Part shown: positions 37,149 to 44,547 of the stretch, piece by piece
Layout of the letters: the number at the start of each line of letters is the position of its first letter
Numbering within the stretch: the stretch's first letter is position 1
Notes under the pieces: generated by a model
The model's input: the letters and a program-made list of their open reading frames with translations, nothing else
Told to the model about the DNA's origin: nothing
Database searches by the model: none
NCBI RefSeq assembly: GCF_003696215.1
Contig: NZ_RFFG01000046.1
Location: forward strand, 1 to 64,000
Source: Actinomadura harenae
Lineage (GTDB): Bacteria > Actinomycetota > Actinomycetes > Streptosporangiales > Streptosporangiaceae
Length of the DNA stretch: 64,000 bases
Direction of reading: 5' to 3'
Made by a program: the position numbers and the translations under genes

Positions 37149-38015
37149 TCAGGCCTCGTCCGCCGGCAACGCGGGCGGGTAGGGCGCGCCGATGACGGCG
37201 GAGCGGCTGACGTCCTCCCAGGCGGTCGCCTCGGCGATCTGCCGCCGCGAGTAGTCGAGGGACATGTCGACGGCGTTCGCGCCGAGGAGCAGGTGCGTGG
37301 GCGGGTCGCCGCGCTTGACGACCCGGACGACGATCTCCGCCGCCCGCGCCGGGTCGCCCGCGGGACCGGGGCCGCCGCCGCGCTTGAGCATGGCGCCGAT
37401 CGTGGGGTCGTAGTCCGCGGGGATGTCGTGGACCGTCATCGAGGAGCCGTTGGCGTCGGTCGCGAAGTAGCTCGGCTCGACCGTGAGGACGCCGACGCCG
37501 AACGGCGCGGTCTCCGCCGCGAGCGCCCGGCTGAACCCGTCGACGGCGAACTTGGCCGCCTGGTAGCTCGCGACGCCCGGGACTCCGCCGACGCGTCCGC
37601 GCGCCGAGGAGATCTGCACGATCAGGCCGCCGCCCTGGGCGCGCAGGAGCGGGATCACCGTTCTGGAGACGTTGTAGACGCCCCAGAAGTTGGTCTCGAA
37701 CTGGGTGCGGAAGTCCTGGTCGTCGCCTGTTTCGATCGGGGCGACGTTGGTGTATCCGGCGTTGTTGACGACGACGTCGAGCCTGCCGAAGCGCGCGGCG
37801 GCGTCCTTCACCGCGGCCTGGACGGCGCCGGGGTCCGTCACGTCCAGGTCGAGCGCGAGCAGCCGGTCGCCGTGGGACTCGACGAGGCCCGCGAGCCGCT
37901 CCGGACGGCGCGCCGTGGCGACGACGCGGTCGCCCGCGTCGAGGGCGGCCTGGACGAGGGCACGCCCGAGACCGCGTGAGGAGCCTGTGATGAACCATGT
38001 CTGCGCCTGCCGCAT
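37149..38015 (-). CDS. SDR-family oxidoreductase
   Basis: 288 residues, classical short-chain dehydrogenase: cofactor loop WFITGSSRGLGRALVQAAL, LDVTDPGAVQAAV, VNNAGYTNVAPIE, catalytic Ser in VQISSARGRVGG and the Tyr-Lys pair in VASYQAAKFAVDG. The TARRPE after strand 2 suggests NADPH. ATG 38015 starts at the family N-terminus with GAGG 9 nt upstream. First gene of an SDR-DDN operon behind a promoter/operator at 38059-38108. Confidence 0.9.
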   Translation of the reverse strand: MRQAQTWFITGSSRGLGRALVQAALDAGDRVVATARRPERLAGLVESHGDRLLALDLDVTDPGAVQAAVKDAAARFGRLDVVVNNAGYTNVAPIETGDDQDFRTQFETNFWGVYNVSRTVIPLLRAQGGGLIVQISSARGRVGGVPGVASYQAAKFAVDGFSRALAAETAPFGVGVLTVEPSYFATDANGSSMTVHDIPADYDPTIGAMLKRGGGPGPAGDPARAAEIVVRVVKRGDPPTHLLLGANAVDMSLDYSRRQIAEATAWEDVSRSAVIGAPYPPALPADEA

Positions 38016-38058
38016 GCCGGTCACCTCTTCCCTCCAAGGCTTTGAAGTCACCTTCGTC

Positions 38059-38076
38059 ATTGAAGGTGCCTTCAAT
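38059..38076. promoter_or_regulatory. Operator of SDR-DDN operon
   Basis: ATTGAAGG-TG-CCTTCAAT, perfect 8-bp arms, sits over the predicted transcription start. A second, weaker version TTGAAG-TC-ACCTTC lies next to it (38042-38055), so two dimers could bind in tandem. Confidence 0.6.
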
Positions 38077-38079
38077 GGC

Positions 38080-38108
38080 AGCGTACGTCGGCCCGCGCCG
38101 TGCGTCCA
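38080..38108 (-). promoter_or_regulatory. Promoter of SDR-DDN operon
   Basis: Reading leftwards: -35 TGGACG (38108-38103), 17-nt spacer, -10 TACGCT (38085-38080). Same -35 and spacing as the beta-galactosidase promoter at 1989. Confidence 0.6.
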
Positions 38109-38311
38109 GAGTCGTCCGGAACGGCGTTCGGAGGAGCGTTCGGAGGAGCGCTGCGTGAGGGGGTCGCGGCGGCTGGTGATCATGGTGCCGGACGATCCGG
38201 ATTCGGGCGTACCTACTGGTCGGAAGGGTGTGCGCGCCGAGTCCGCCGGGTGACACACTGCGGGCGGGGGACGGGTTCGTCGGGGGCGATGACTTTGGGT
38301 GGAGGAGATCC

Positions 38312-38806
38312 ATGGCGCAGATCACGCGGCGCTCCGAGAAGGAGCCGCTGCTGAAGACGACGTTCCTCTCACACGGAACGCTGGAGGTGATCGACCTCCA
38401 GAAGTCGCGGCGCTTCTACGAGGAGGTGCTCGGGCTGGAGGTGATCCAGCACGCGCCGATCGGGCTCCTCGTGCGGCTCGGCAGCGACCACGTGTACGTG
38501 TGCGTCGAGACGCCGAAGGCGGAGCAGCACGACATGCCGCTGCTCGGGCACAACGGCCTCGACGTGGGCAGCCGCGAGGACGTCGACGACGCGCACGCGA
38601 AACTCTCGGCCGTCCGCGAGGAGTACGGCATCCGGAAGCTGACGCGTCCCGTCGACCAGCACGGGACGTACGCGTTCTACGTGCAGGACCTCGACCGCAA
38701 CTGGTGGGAGATCGGGCACCTCCCGCCCGGTGGCCACATGTTCCGCTTCGCGGACCCCAAGTACGACCTCACCGCCGAGGACGCGCCCGTGGCGCAGACC
38801 GACTGA
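38312..38806 (+). CDS. VOC-family (glyoxalase/dioxygenase fold) protein
   Basis: 164 residues with one vicinal-oxygen-chelate module repeat pair: LSHGTLEVIDLQKSRRFYEE starts the first betaalphabetabetabeta unit, and FYVQDLDRNWWEIGHLPPGG closes the second with the typical metal-ligand Glu of NWWEIGH. His residues HGT and HNGLDVGS could complete the metal site. It is likely a dioxygenase, lyase or antibiotic-binding relative; the substrate is unknown. GGAGGAG lies 4 nt before ATG 38312. Confidence 0.88.
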   Translation: MAQITRRSEKEPLLKTTFLSHGTLEVIDLQKSRRFYEEVLGLEVIQHAPIGLLVRLGSDHVYVCVETPKAEQHDMPLLGHNGLDVGSREDVDDAHAKLSAVREEYGIRKLTRPVDQHGTYAFYVQDLDRNWWEIGHLPPGGHMFRFADPKYDLTAEDAPVAQTD

Positions 38807-38824
38807 CACCAGGGACTTCTCGAC

Positions 38825-38863
38825 GGCGGCGGCGCCCGCGATTCCTACGCGGGTGTCGCCGCC
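38825..38863. terminator. Hairpin between VOC and MocR genes
   Basis: 16-bp stem (38825-38840 with 38848-38863) with two G-U pairs in the rightward transcript and a 7-nt loop. Confidence 0.6.
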
Positions 38864-38886
38864 GCCGCGCGTTGGGAGGGCGGCGG

Positions 38887-40323
38887 TCAGCGCTTCGTGA
38901 CGGCTCGGAACGACCTGGTGAGGCGGGCGAGTCCCGCGGGGACGCGGTCGGTGGGGATCGCGCCGTAGCCGAGGACGATCCCGGGCCGCGGCGTCTCGTG
39001 GCAGTAGGACGCCAGGTCCTCGACGGCGACGCCGAGGCGGCGGGCCTCGGTCACGACCGCCGGGATGTCGGCGGGCGCGTCCGGTCTGAGGACGGCGCAC
39101 ACGTGCAGCCCCGCCGTCGACGGGACCGGGTCGAGCCACTCGGCCAGGTCGCCGGCGAGGGCCTCGGTGATCAGCTCGTGGCGCGCGGCGTAGGTCCGGG
39201 TGGCCTTGCGGACGTGGCGTGGCAGCTCGCCCGAGTCGATGAAGCGGGCGAGCGCGGCCTGCGTGACAGGGTCGCCGTGCCAGTCGGTGAGCCGCTTGAC
39301 CGCGTGCAGCGCCGGCCGCAGTGAGGCGGGCGCGATGAGGAAGCCGACGCGCAGCAGCGGCAGCAGGGTCTTGGAGAAGGTGCCGACGTAGACGACGCGT
39401 CCGGCGCGGTCGAGGCTGTGGAGCGGGTCCAGGGGACGGTCGGAGAAGCGGAACTCGCTGTCGTAGTCGTCCTCGACGATCACGGCGTCGTGGCGTCCGG
39501 CCCAGTCGAGCAAGGCGGCGCGGCGGGCCAGGGACATGGGCGTGCCCAGCGGGAACTGGTGCGAGGGCGTCACGTAGACCAGGCGCGCGCCGCCCGGGAG
39601 AGCGTTCACGTCGAGGCCCTCGCGGTCGACGGGGACCGACACGACGCGGGCGCCGAGGGAGTGGAACAGGTGCCGGGCCGGCGGGTAGCCGGGGTCCTCG
39701 ACGGCCACGACGTCGCCGGGGTCGATGAGGACGCGTCCGACGAGGTCGAGGGCCTGCTGCGCGCCGTGGGTGACCAGGACGTCGGCGGCGGTGGCGCGCA
39801 CCGACCGTGAGCGTCCGATGGAGCGGGCGACGGCCTCGCGGAGGCCGTGGTGTCCGGCGGCGTCGCGGTATCCGGCGGTCCTGATGGTCGCGGCGCGCCA
39901 CTCCGCGGTGAGGAGCCGCCTCCAGACGGGGAGCGGGAACAGCTCCGGGTCCGGTGTGCCCACGCCGAAGTCGTAGAGGGGCGTTTCCGGTTCGACCGTC
40001 CGGGGTCCGGGCGGGACGTCCCAGAGCGGACGCGGACGCGCCGCGTCGCCGTCGCGGACGGCGCGGGGACTCCCGACGGGGGCGGCGCCGACGAACGTGC
40101 CGGATCCGACGCGGGCGACCAGCAGGCCCTCGGCGGTCAGCCGTTCGTAGGCGACGGAGACGGTGTTGCGGGAGACGTCCAGGCGGCGGGCGAGCTCGCG
40201 TGTCGGGGGCAGGCGCTCGCCGGGACGCAGGCGTCCGTCCAGGATCGCGTCCAGGAGCTGCCGGTGGATGCGGGTGGCGAGGTCGCCGGGCCCGTCCAGG
40301 CCGAGGTGGAGGTCGATCGCGAT
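38887..40323 (-). CDS. MocR/PdxR-type regulator, apparent ATC start
   Basis: About 478 residues. The N-terminal GntR winged helix (LATRIHRQLLDAILDG, LRPGERLPPTRELARRLDVS, NTVSVAYERLTAEGLLVARV) is joined by a linker near 90-120 to an aminotransferase-I domain with VIVEDDYDSEFRF and the PLP lysine in GTFSKTLLPLLRVGFL. Such regulators sense PLP or amino acids. The start is odd: in frame there is a TAA 15 nt upstream of codon ATC (40323), no ATG/GTG/TTG in between, and the family N-terminus falls exactly at IAIDLHLGL. So either ATC is used, or a CTG at 40299, or a mutation removed the start. Confidence 0.78.
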   Translation of the reverse strand: MAIDLHLGLDGPGDLATRIHRQLLDAILDGRLRPGERLPPTRELARRLDVSRNTVSVAYERLTAEGLLVARVGSGTFVGAAPVGSPRAVRDGDAARPRPLWDVPPGPRTVEPETPLYDFGVGTPDPELFPLPVWRRLLTAEWRAATIRTAGYRDAAGHHGLREAVARSIGRSRSVRATAADVLVTHGAQQALDLVGRVLIDPGDVVAVEDPGYPPARHLFHSLGARVVSVPVDREGLDVNALPGGARLVYVTPSHQFPLGTPMSLARRAALLDWAGRHDAVIVEDDYDSEFRFSDRPLDPLHSLDRAGRVVYVGTFSKTLLPLLRVGFLIAPASLRPALHAVKRLTDWHGDPVTQAALARFIDSGELPRHVRKATRTYAARHELITEALAGDLAEWLDPVPSTAGLHVCAVLRPDAPADIPAVVTEARRLGVAVEDLASYCHETPRPGIVLGYGAIPTDRVPAGLARLTRSFRAVTKR

Positions 40324-40382
40324 TGGCCCATCGTGTTATGCGGATATTGGCACTTCAGGTCGCCAATCGGAGGCCGTTGACT
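40322..40382. promoter_or_regulatory. Repeats in MocR / nitroreductase promoter region
   Basis: ATTGGC at 40322-40327 and again at 40346-40351 (24-bp step), plus the inverted GCCAAT at 40362-40367, lie in front of a TTGACT (40377-40382) that may be the -35 of the rightward gene. MocR proteins typically bind direct repeats in such divergent regions. Confidence 0.45.
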
Positions 40383-40421
40383 GGTATCGAACGAAATCGA
40401 GAACGACCTAGGAGTACCCCC

Positions 40422-41039
40422 GTGACCCCCGTCGACATGTGGTTCGACCCGAAGTGCCCCTGGGCCTGGAACACCTCCCGCTGGCTGCTGGAGGTGGAGA
40501 AGGTCCGCGATGTCGACGTGCGCTTCCACGTGATGAGCCTGTGGCTGCTGAACGACGGCCGCGAGGACCTGGAGGAGTGGTACGCGCGGTGGCTGTCCGA
40601 CACGCTCGGGCCCGTCCGCGTGGCGATCGCCGTCGAGCAGAAGTACGGAACGCCCACCCTCACCGACCTCTACACCGCACTCGGCAACCGCATCCACCAC
40701 GAGAAGATGCCGATCGGGCGGGACCTGTACGAGAGCGCCCTGTACGAGGTGGGCCTGGACCGCCGCCTCGCCGACGCCGCCGACACCGACGAGTTCGACG
40801 AGGCCCTCCGGCTGAGCCACCACACGGGCCTCGACCCGGTGGGTGAGAACCTCGGAACCCCCGCGATCCATGTTCCTGGCCCGGACGGCAAGGTCAACGC
40901 GTTCTTCGGACCGGTCGTCACGCCCGTCCCGCGCGGCGAGGACGCCGGACGCCTCTGGGACGGCGTCCTGCTCGTCACCGGCGCGCCCGGCTTCTACGAG
41001 CTGAAGCGCGGACGCACCGAATCCCCCCGCGTCGATTGA
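40422..41039 (+). CDS. DsbA-fold protein, mycothiol-dependent nitroreductase family
   Basis: 205 residues closely following the pattern of the mycobacterial mycothiol-dependent nitroreductase Rv2466c as I remember it: MWFDPKCPWAWNTSRWLLEV, VRFHVMSLWLLND, GPVRVAIAVEQKYG, LYTALGNRIHHEK, ALRLSHHTGLDPVGENLGTP, AFFGPVVTPVPRGEDAG and YELKRGRTESP. The thioredoxin-type active site reads CPWA, so only one catalytic cysteine remains. It should reduce its substrate with mycothiol in the cytosol. GTG 40422 follows AGGAG by 7 nt. The MFS gene overlaps its stop. Confidence 0.88.
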   Translation: MTPVDMWFDPKCPWAWNTSRWLLEVEKVRDVDVRFHVMSLWLLNDGREDLEEWYARWLSDTLGPVRVAIAVEQKYGTPTLTDLYTALGNRIHHEKMPIGRDLYESALYEVGLDRRLADAADTDEFDEALRLSHHTGLDPVGENLGTPAIHVPGPDGKVNAFFGPVVTPVPRGEDAGRLWDGVLLVTGAPGFYELKRGRTESPRVD

Positions 41040-42298
41040 GCCGGGTCCTTCCGCCGGCCGGGCCCGCGCGCGTCCTGGCGCTCGGCCAGCTGGCGAACTC
41101 GATCGGCGACGGCGCGTTCTACGCCACCTCGGCGCTGTTCTTCACCCGGGTCGTCGGCCTCTCGCCGTCCCGGGTGGGGCTCGCCCTGACCATCGGCTGG
41201 ACGTGCGGGATACTGGCCGGGGTCCCCCTCGGCCAGGTCGCCGACCGGTGGGGCCCGCGCCGGACGACGGTGACGCTGGCGCTCGCGACCTCGGCGTCCC
41301 TCGGCGCGCTGCTCGCCGTGCGGTCCTTCCCGCTGTTCCTGCTGGTCGTGTGCGTGTACGCGTGCTGCCAGGGCGGCCTGAACTCCGCCCGGCAGGCGCT
41401 GCTCGCCGGCCTGGTGGAACCGGAACGGCGGACGGTGGTGCGCGCCCACCTCCAGTCGACGCTCAACGCGGGACTGGCCCTGGGCGCCGGGCTGGGCGGA
41501 CTGGCCCTGACGTTCGACGACACCGCGTCCTACCTGGCCGTCCTCGCCATGGACGCGGTGAGCTTCGCCGTCGCGGCGCTCGTCCTCCGGCGGCTCCCCG
41601 AGGTCGTCAAGGGTGAGGTGGAGGAGACGGACGGGCGGCGGGCCGGTGGGCCGCGGGTGGCGGTGCTGCGTGACCGTCCGTACGCGATGCTCATGGTGCT
41701 GAGCGCCGTCATGTACCTGAACATGCCGCTTCTCAGCCTCGGGCTGCCGCTGTGGATCGTCGGGCGCACCGACGCGCCGGGCTCGACGGCCGCCGTGATC
41801 CTCGTGCTCAACATGGTCACCGTCGTGGTGTTCCAGGTCAGGGTGGCCGAGCGGGTGGACGGGCCGCGCGCCGCCGCCCGGGCCTCGCGGCGGGCCGGGG
41901 CGCTGATGATCGTCGCCTGCGCGGTCTTCGCGTCGTCAGCGGCCTCCGTGGGGGCGGCCGCCGCCGTCGCGATCCTGCTGGCCGGGGCGCTGGTCCAGGC
42001 GTTCGCCGAGATGCTGCACAGCGCGAGCGCCGCCGAACTCGGCTTCGGACTCGCACCGGACGGACGTCAGGGCCAGTACCAGGGCTTCTTCGGCATGGCC
42101 CCGCAGCTCGCGCGGATGGCGGGCCCGACGGTCCTGACCACGCTGCTGCTCGGGTGGGGAACCCCGGGCTGGGTGGCCCTGGGCGCGGTGTTCCTGGTCG
42201 GCGGGCTCGCGGTGGGACCGGTCGTCCGCCTCGCGGTGAACCGCGCGGGGACGGGCCGGACGGTGCGCCCGGCCGTCGCCGAGCGCGCCGTCCGGTGA
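41036..42298 (+). CDS. MFS transporter
   Basis: 420 residues with 12 predicted helices. The loop 2-3 motif is GQVADRWGPRRTTVTLALAT, and a long hydrophilic loop between helices 6 and 7 (about 190-215) divides the halves. It starts with TTG at 41036, overlapping the nitroreductase-family stop by four bases (TTGA), which indicates translational coupling. An efflux role linked to the same signal as the neighbouring enzyme is likely (inference). Confidence 0.85.
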   Translation: MSRVLPPAGPARVLALGQLANSIGDGAFYATSALFFTRVVGLSPSRVGLALTIGWTCGILAGVPLGQVADRWGPRRTTVTLALATSASLGALLAVRSFPLFLLVVCVYACCQGGLNSARQALLAGLVEPERRTVVRAHLQSTLNAGLALGAGLGGLALTFDDTASYLAVLAMDAVSFAVAALVLRRLPEVVKGEVEETDGRRAGGPRVAVLRDRPYAMLMVLSAVMYLNMPLLSLGLPLWIVGRTDAPGSTAAVILVLNMVTVVVFQVRVAERVDGPRAAARASRRAGALMIVACAVFASSAASVGAAAAVAILLAGALVQAFAEMLHSASAAELGFGLAPDGRQGQYQGFFGMAPQLARMAGPTVLTTLLLGWGTPGWVALGAVFLVGGLAVGPVVRLAVNRAGTGRTVRPAVAERAVR

Positions 42299-42305
42299 GG
42301 GGCCG

Positions 42306-42761
42306 TCACTCCCAGGTCGTCCCGGCGGGGATCCGCAAGGTGGTGTTGATGCGGTTGAAGAAGTTGGTGATCGCCACCATCAGCACCAGCGATCCGAGCT
42401 GCCGCTCGTCGTAGTGCTGCTCCGCCTCGGCCCAGATCTCGTCGGAGACCGCGCCGGGACGGTCCGCCAGGCGGGTCGCGGCCTCGGCGAGAGCCAGCGC
42501 GGCCCGCTCGGCGTCGTCGAACAGCGGGTTCTCGTACCAGGCGGCCAGCGCGAGCAGCTTGTCGTCGCCGATCCCCGCCTTGCCCGCGGACTTGGCGCCG
42601 GCGTCGACGCAGGCGCTGCACCCGTTGATCTGGCTCGCGCGCAGATGCACCAGCTCGAGCGTCTCGCGCGGGACGCCACCGGAGTACACCTCCTTGAAGA
42701 TGTGCTGAACGCCCTGGGTGATGCCTGGTTGGGGCGCGGTGTCCCGGATGCGTGCGGTCAT
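42306..42761 (-). CDS. Carboxymuconolactone decarboxylase / AhpD-like protein
   Basis: 151 residues. The AhpD-type redox motif CSAC in RASQINGCSACVDAGAKSAG (about 43-62) with the following helix, WYENPLFDDAERAALALAEA and FFNRINTTLRIPAG are typical of the carboxymuconolactone-decarboxylase superfamily (alkylhydroperoxidase-like). In this family the two cysteines act in peroxide reduction. ATG 42761 has AGGAG 5 nt upstream. It diverges from the ECF41/SigJ-type sigma factor, the standard partnership of ECF41 loci, so it is probably that sigma factor's target. Confidence 0.9.
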   Translation of the reverse strand: MTARIRDTAPQPGITQGVQHIFKEVYSGGVPRETLELVHLRASQINGCSACVDAGAKSAGKAGIGDDKLLALAAWYENPLFDDAERAALALAEAATRLADRPGAVSDEIWAEAEQHYDERQLGSLVLMVAITNFFNRINTTLRIPAGTTWE

Positions 42762-42822
42762 CTCTGCTCCTGAGAGGGTGTCGTCGATCGGTGAACGCCA
42801 CTACGACGTCCGCCCGGAAGGA

Positions 42823-42850
42823 GAGGTAACGCGGCCCTCGGAGTTACCTC
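42823..42850. promoter_or_regulatory. Inverted repeat in CMD / ECF41 promoter region
   Basis: GAGGTAAC and GTTACCTC, perfect 8-bp arms separated by 12 nt. Also in this region, reading leftwards, TGTCACC (42880-42874) resembles the ECF41 -35 TGTCACA, but the -10 16 nt on is CGCC rather than CGTC. Confidence 0.45.
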
Positions 42851-42903
42851 ACCGGCGTCCGGCGCGTCCTTGTGGTGACACCCGCCGCACCCCGAGGAGA
42901 ACC

Positions 42904-43761
42904 GTGACCGATCAGGACGACCTCGCCGCGGAGTTCGAGGCGCGGCGCGCCTACCTCCACGCGATCGCGTTCCGCGTGCTCGGCTCGCACGCCGATGCCG
43001 ACGACGCCGTCCAGGAGGCGTGGCTGCGGCTCGCGCGGACCGGCCGCGACGGCATCGACGACCTGCGCGGATGGCTCACCACGGTGACCGGGCGCATCTG
43101 CCTGGACCTGCTCCGGCGACGCGGCGTCCGAGGCGAGCAGCCACTCGAACTCCATATCGGCGCACTCCCCCAGGACCCCGCCGATCCCGAGCATGACGTC
43201 ATGCTCGCCGACTCGGTCGGCCTCGCGCTGTACGTCGTCATGGACGCCCTCACCCCGGCGGAACGGGTCTCGTTCGTCCTGCACGACGTGTTCGACGTCC
43301 CGTTCAGCGGCATCGCGGAAATCCTCGGCCGGAGCACCGCGGCCACCAAGATGCTCGCCAGCCGGGCTCGCGGACGGCTGCGCTCAGGCACCCCCGCGTC
43401 CGGCTCCGACGCCGCCGCCCGGGACGTCATCGACGCGTTCCTCGCGGCGGCGGGCCGGGGCGACCTGGCCGAACTGCTGACCATCCTGGCCCCGGAGGTC
43501 GAACTGCACGCGCAGGGCCCGGCGGGTCTCGTGACGGTCCGCGGCGCGACCGAGGTCGCCTCCCAGGCGACGAGGTTCGCGAACCCGGACGCGACGGCCC
43601 ACCAGTCCCTCGTGGACGGCGTCCCCGGCGTCCTCATCACCATCGCCGGACGCCCGGTCACGGTCATGGCCTTCACCGTCGAGCACGGGACCATCACCAC
43701 CATCCGCGCCCTCACCGACCCACCCCACCTCGCCCGAGTCGTCCCGTCCTGGATCCCCTGA
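42904..43761 (+). CDS. ECF41/SigJ-type sigma factor with SnoaL-like domain
   Basis: 285 residues. Region 2 includes YLHAIAFRVLGSHADADDAV and EAWLRLARTGRDGIDDLRGW; region 4 is LTPAERVSFVLHDVFDVPFS, GIAEILGRSTAATKMLASRA. The extra C-terminal domain (about 170-285, AARDVIDAFLAAAGRGDLAE and on) is the SnoaL/NTF2-like extension that works as a built-in anti-sigma module in ECF41 proteins. GTG 42904 follows GAGGAGA. There is no separate anti-sigma gene. It ends 13 nt from the convergent HATPase gene. Confidence 0.9.
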   Translation: MTDQDDLAAEFEARRAYLHAIAFRVLGSHADADDAVQEAWLRLARTGRDGIDDLRGWLTTVTGRICLDLLRRRGVRGEQPLELHIGALPQDPADPEHDVMLADSVGLALYVVMDALTPAERVSFVLHDVFDVPFSGIAEILGRSTAATKMLASRARGRLRSGTPASGSDAAARDVIDAFLAAAGRGDLAELLTILAPEVELHAQGPAGLVTVRGATEVASQATRFANPDATAHQSLVDGVPGVLITIAGRPVTVMAFTVEHGTITTIRALTDPPHLARVVPSWIP

Positions 43762-43774
43762 CCGCCATGCCGAC

Positions 43775-44218
43775 TCAGCTCCCCGGCCACGCGAACACGG
43801 CCTGGACGGTCCGTCCGCGCCCATCGCCGTTCCAGCACCAGTGCGCAGCCAGCGCCCCCACGGTGAGCAGGCCGCGACCGCACTCCTCGATGCGGTCCAG
43901 GTCGTCCAGGCAGGGCAGAGAGCGGGCATGCGGTTCGGAGGCCCCACCCTGGTCGACGACACCGACGACGACCCGACCCTCCTCATGGCGCACCTCAACG
44001 GTGAAGGTGCCACCCGCATCGCCCGAGCGGGTATGGCGAACGGCGTTCACGGCCAGCTCGTCCAGCACCAGAAGAATGTCGTCCAGCAGGGGAGAACCGT
44101 ACAGAAGCTGCGCGGCGAAGACCCGAACCGCCTTCGCCTGAACGGGATCTCCGGGGAAGACACGCCGCCAGAACATCGGCGCTGCCGGAGTGGCGGACAT
44201 GGGAGTGGTGAGCAACAT
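43775..44218 (-). CDS. RsbW-type ATP-binding protein (HATPase_c)
   Basis: 147 residues, a single GHKL ATPase domain like anti-sigma factor kinases. N-box: LVLDELAVNAVRHTRSG; G1 box VVVGVVDQGGASEPH; G2-like IEECGRGLLTVGALAAHW. It has no membrane or sensor part. In actinomycetes dozens of such proteins sit beside XRE/DUF397 gene pairs, as here, and are thought to act in developmental signalling. Start ATG 44218 follows GAGGTG by 4 nt. Confidence 0.87.
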   Translation of the reverse strand: MLLTTPMSATPAAPMFWRRVFPGDPVQAKAVRVFAAQLLYGSPLLDDILLVLDELAVNAVRHTRSGDAGGTFTVEVRHEEGRVVVGVVDQGGASEPHARSLPCLDDLDRIEECGRGLLTVGALAAHWCWNGDGRGRTVQAVFAWPGS

Positions 44219-44547
44219 CGATCACCTCACAAGGACGGCGACGTCGCCTGGCACGGCGACCCGAACTCCCCCATCGTCACCACCGGCCACCACCACGGTC
44301 CCGGATTCCAGCCCCCTCCCGACCGAAACCGCAGGTCGCACACACCGATCGAGAATGTGGGACATCGGAACGTTCGACGAGCACACGTGCGCGTCGCGAA
44401 CGTTCGTCCACTGCACGGAAATCGCCCGCCCGCTCGGCCAACACGGACGCAAACGACCGGCATTCTCCGTCACCGCGTGCTAACACGGAGTGGATGACCT
44501 GATCTGCCGAGCTCCCCTCCCGCTCGGCCCTCCCCTGGAGGCCCCCG
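44219..44547. promoter_or_regulatory. Divergent region with paired GAACGTTC sites
   Basis: About 330 nt without a gene. GAACGTTC occurs at 44368-44375 and, as CGAACGTTCG, at 44397-44406; centres are 30 bp apart, close to three helical turns. They are likely sites for the XRE protein to the right. GGAGG 6 nt before GTG 44548 is its RBS. Confidence 0.45.

Noticed and set aside
42854-42880. TGTCACC-16-CGCC as a firm ECF41 promoter
   Set aside because: Two of the key bases differ from the TGTCACA/CGTC consensus; kept only as a weak note.
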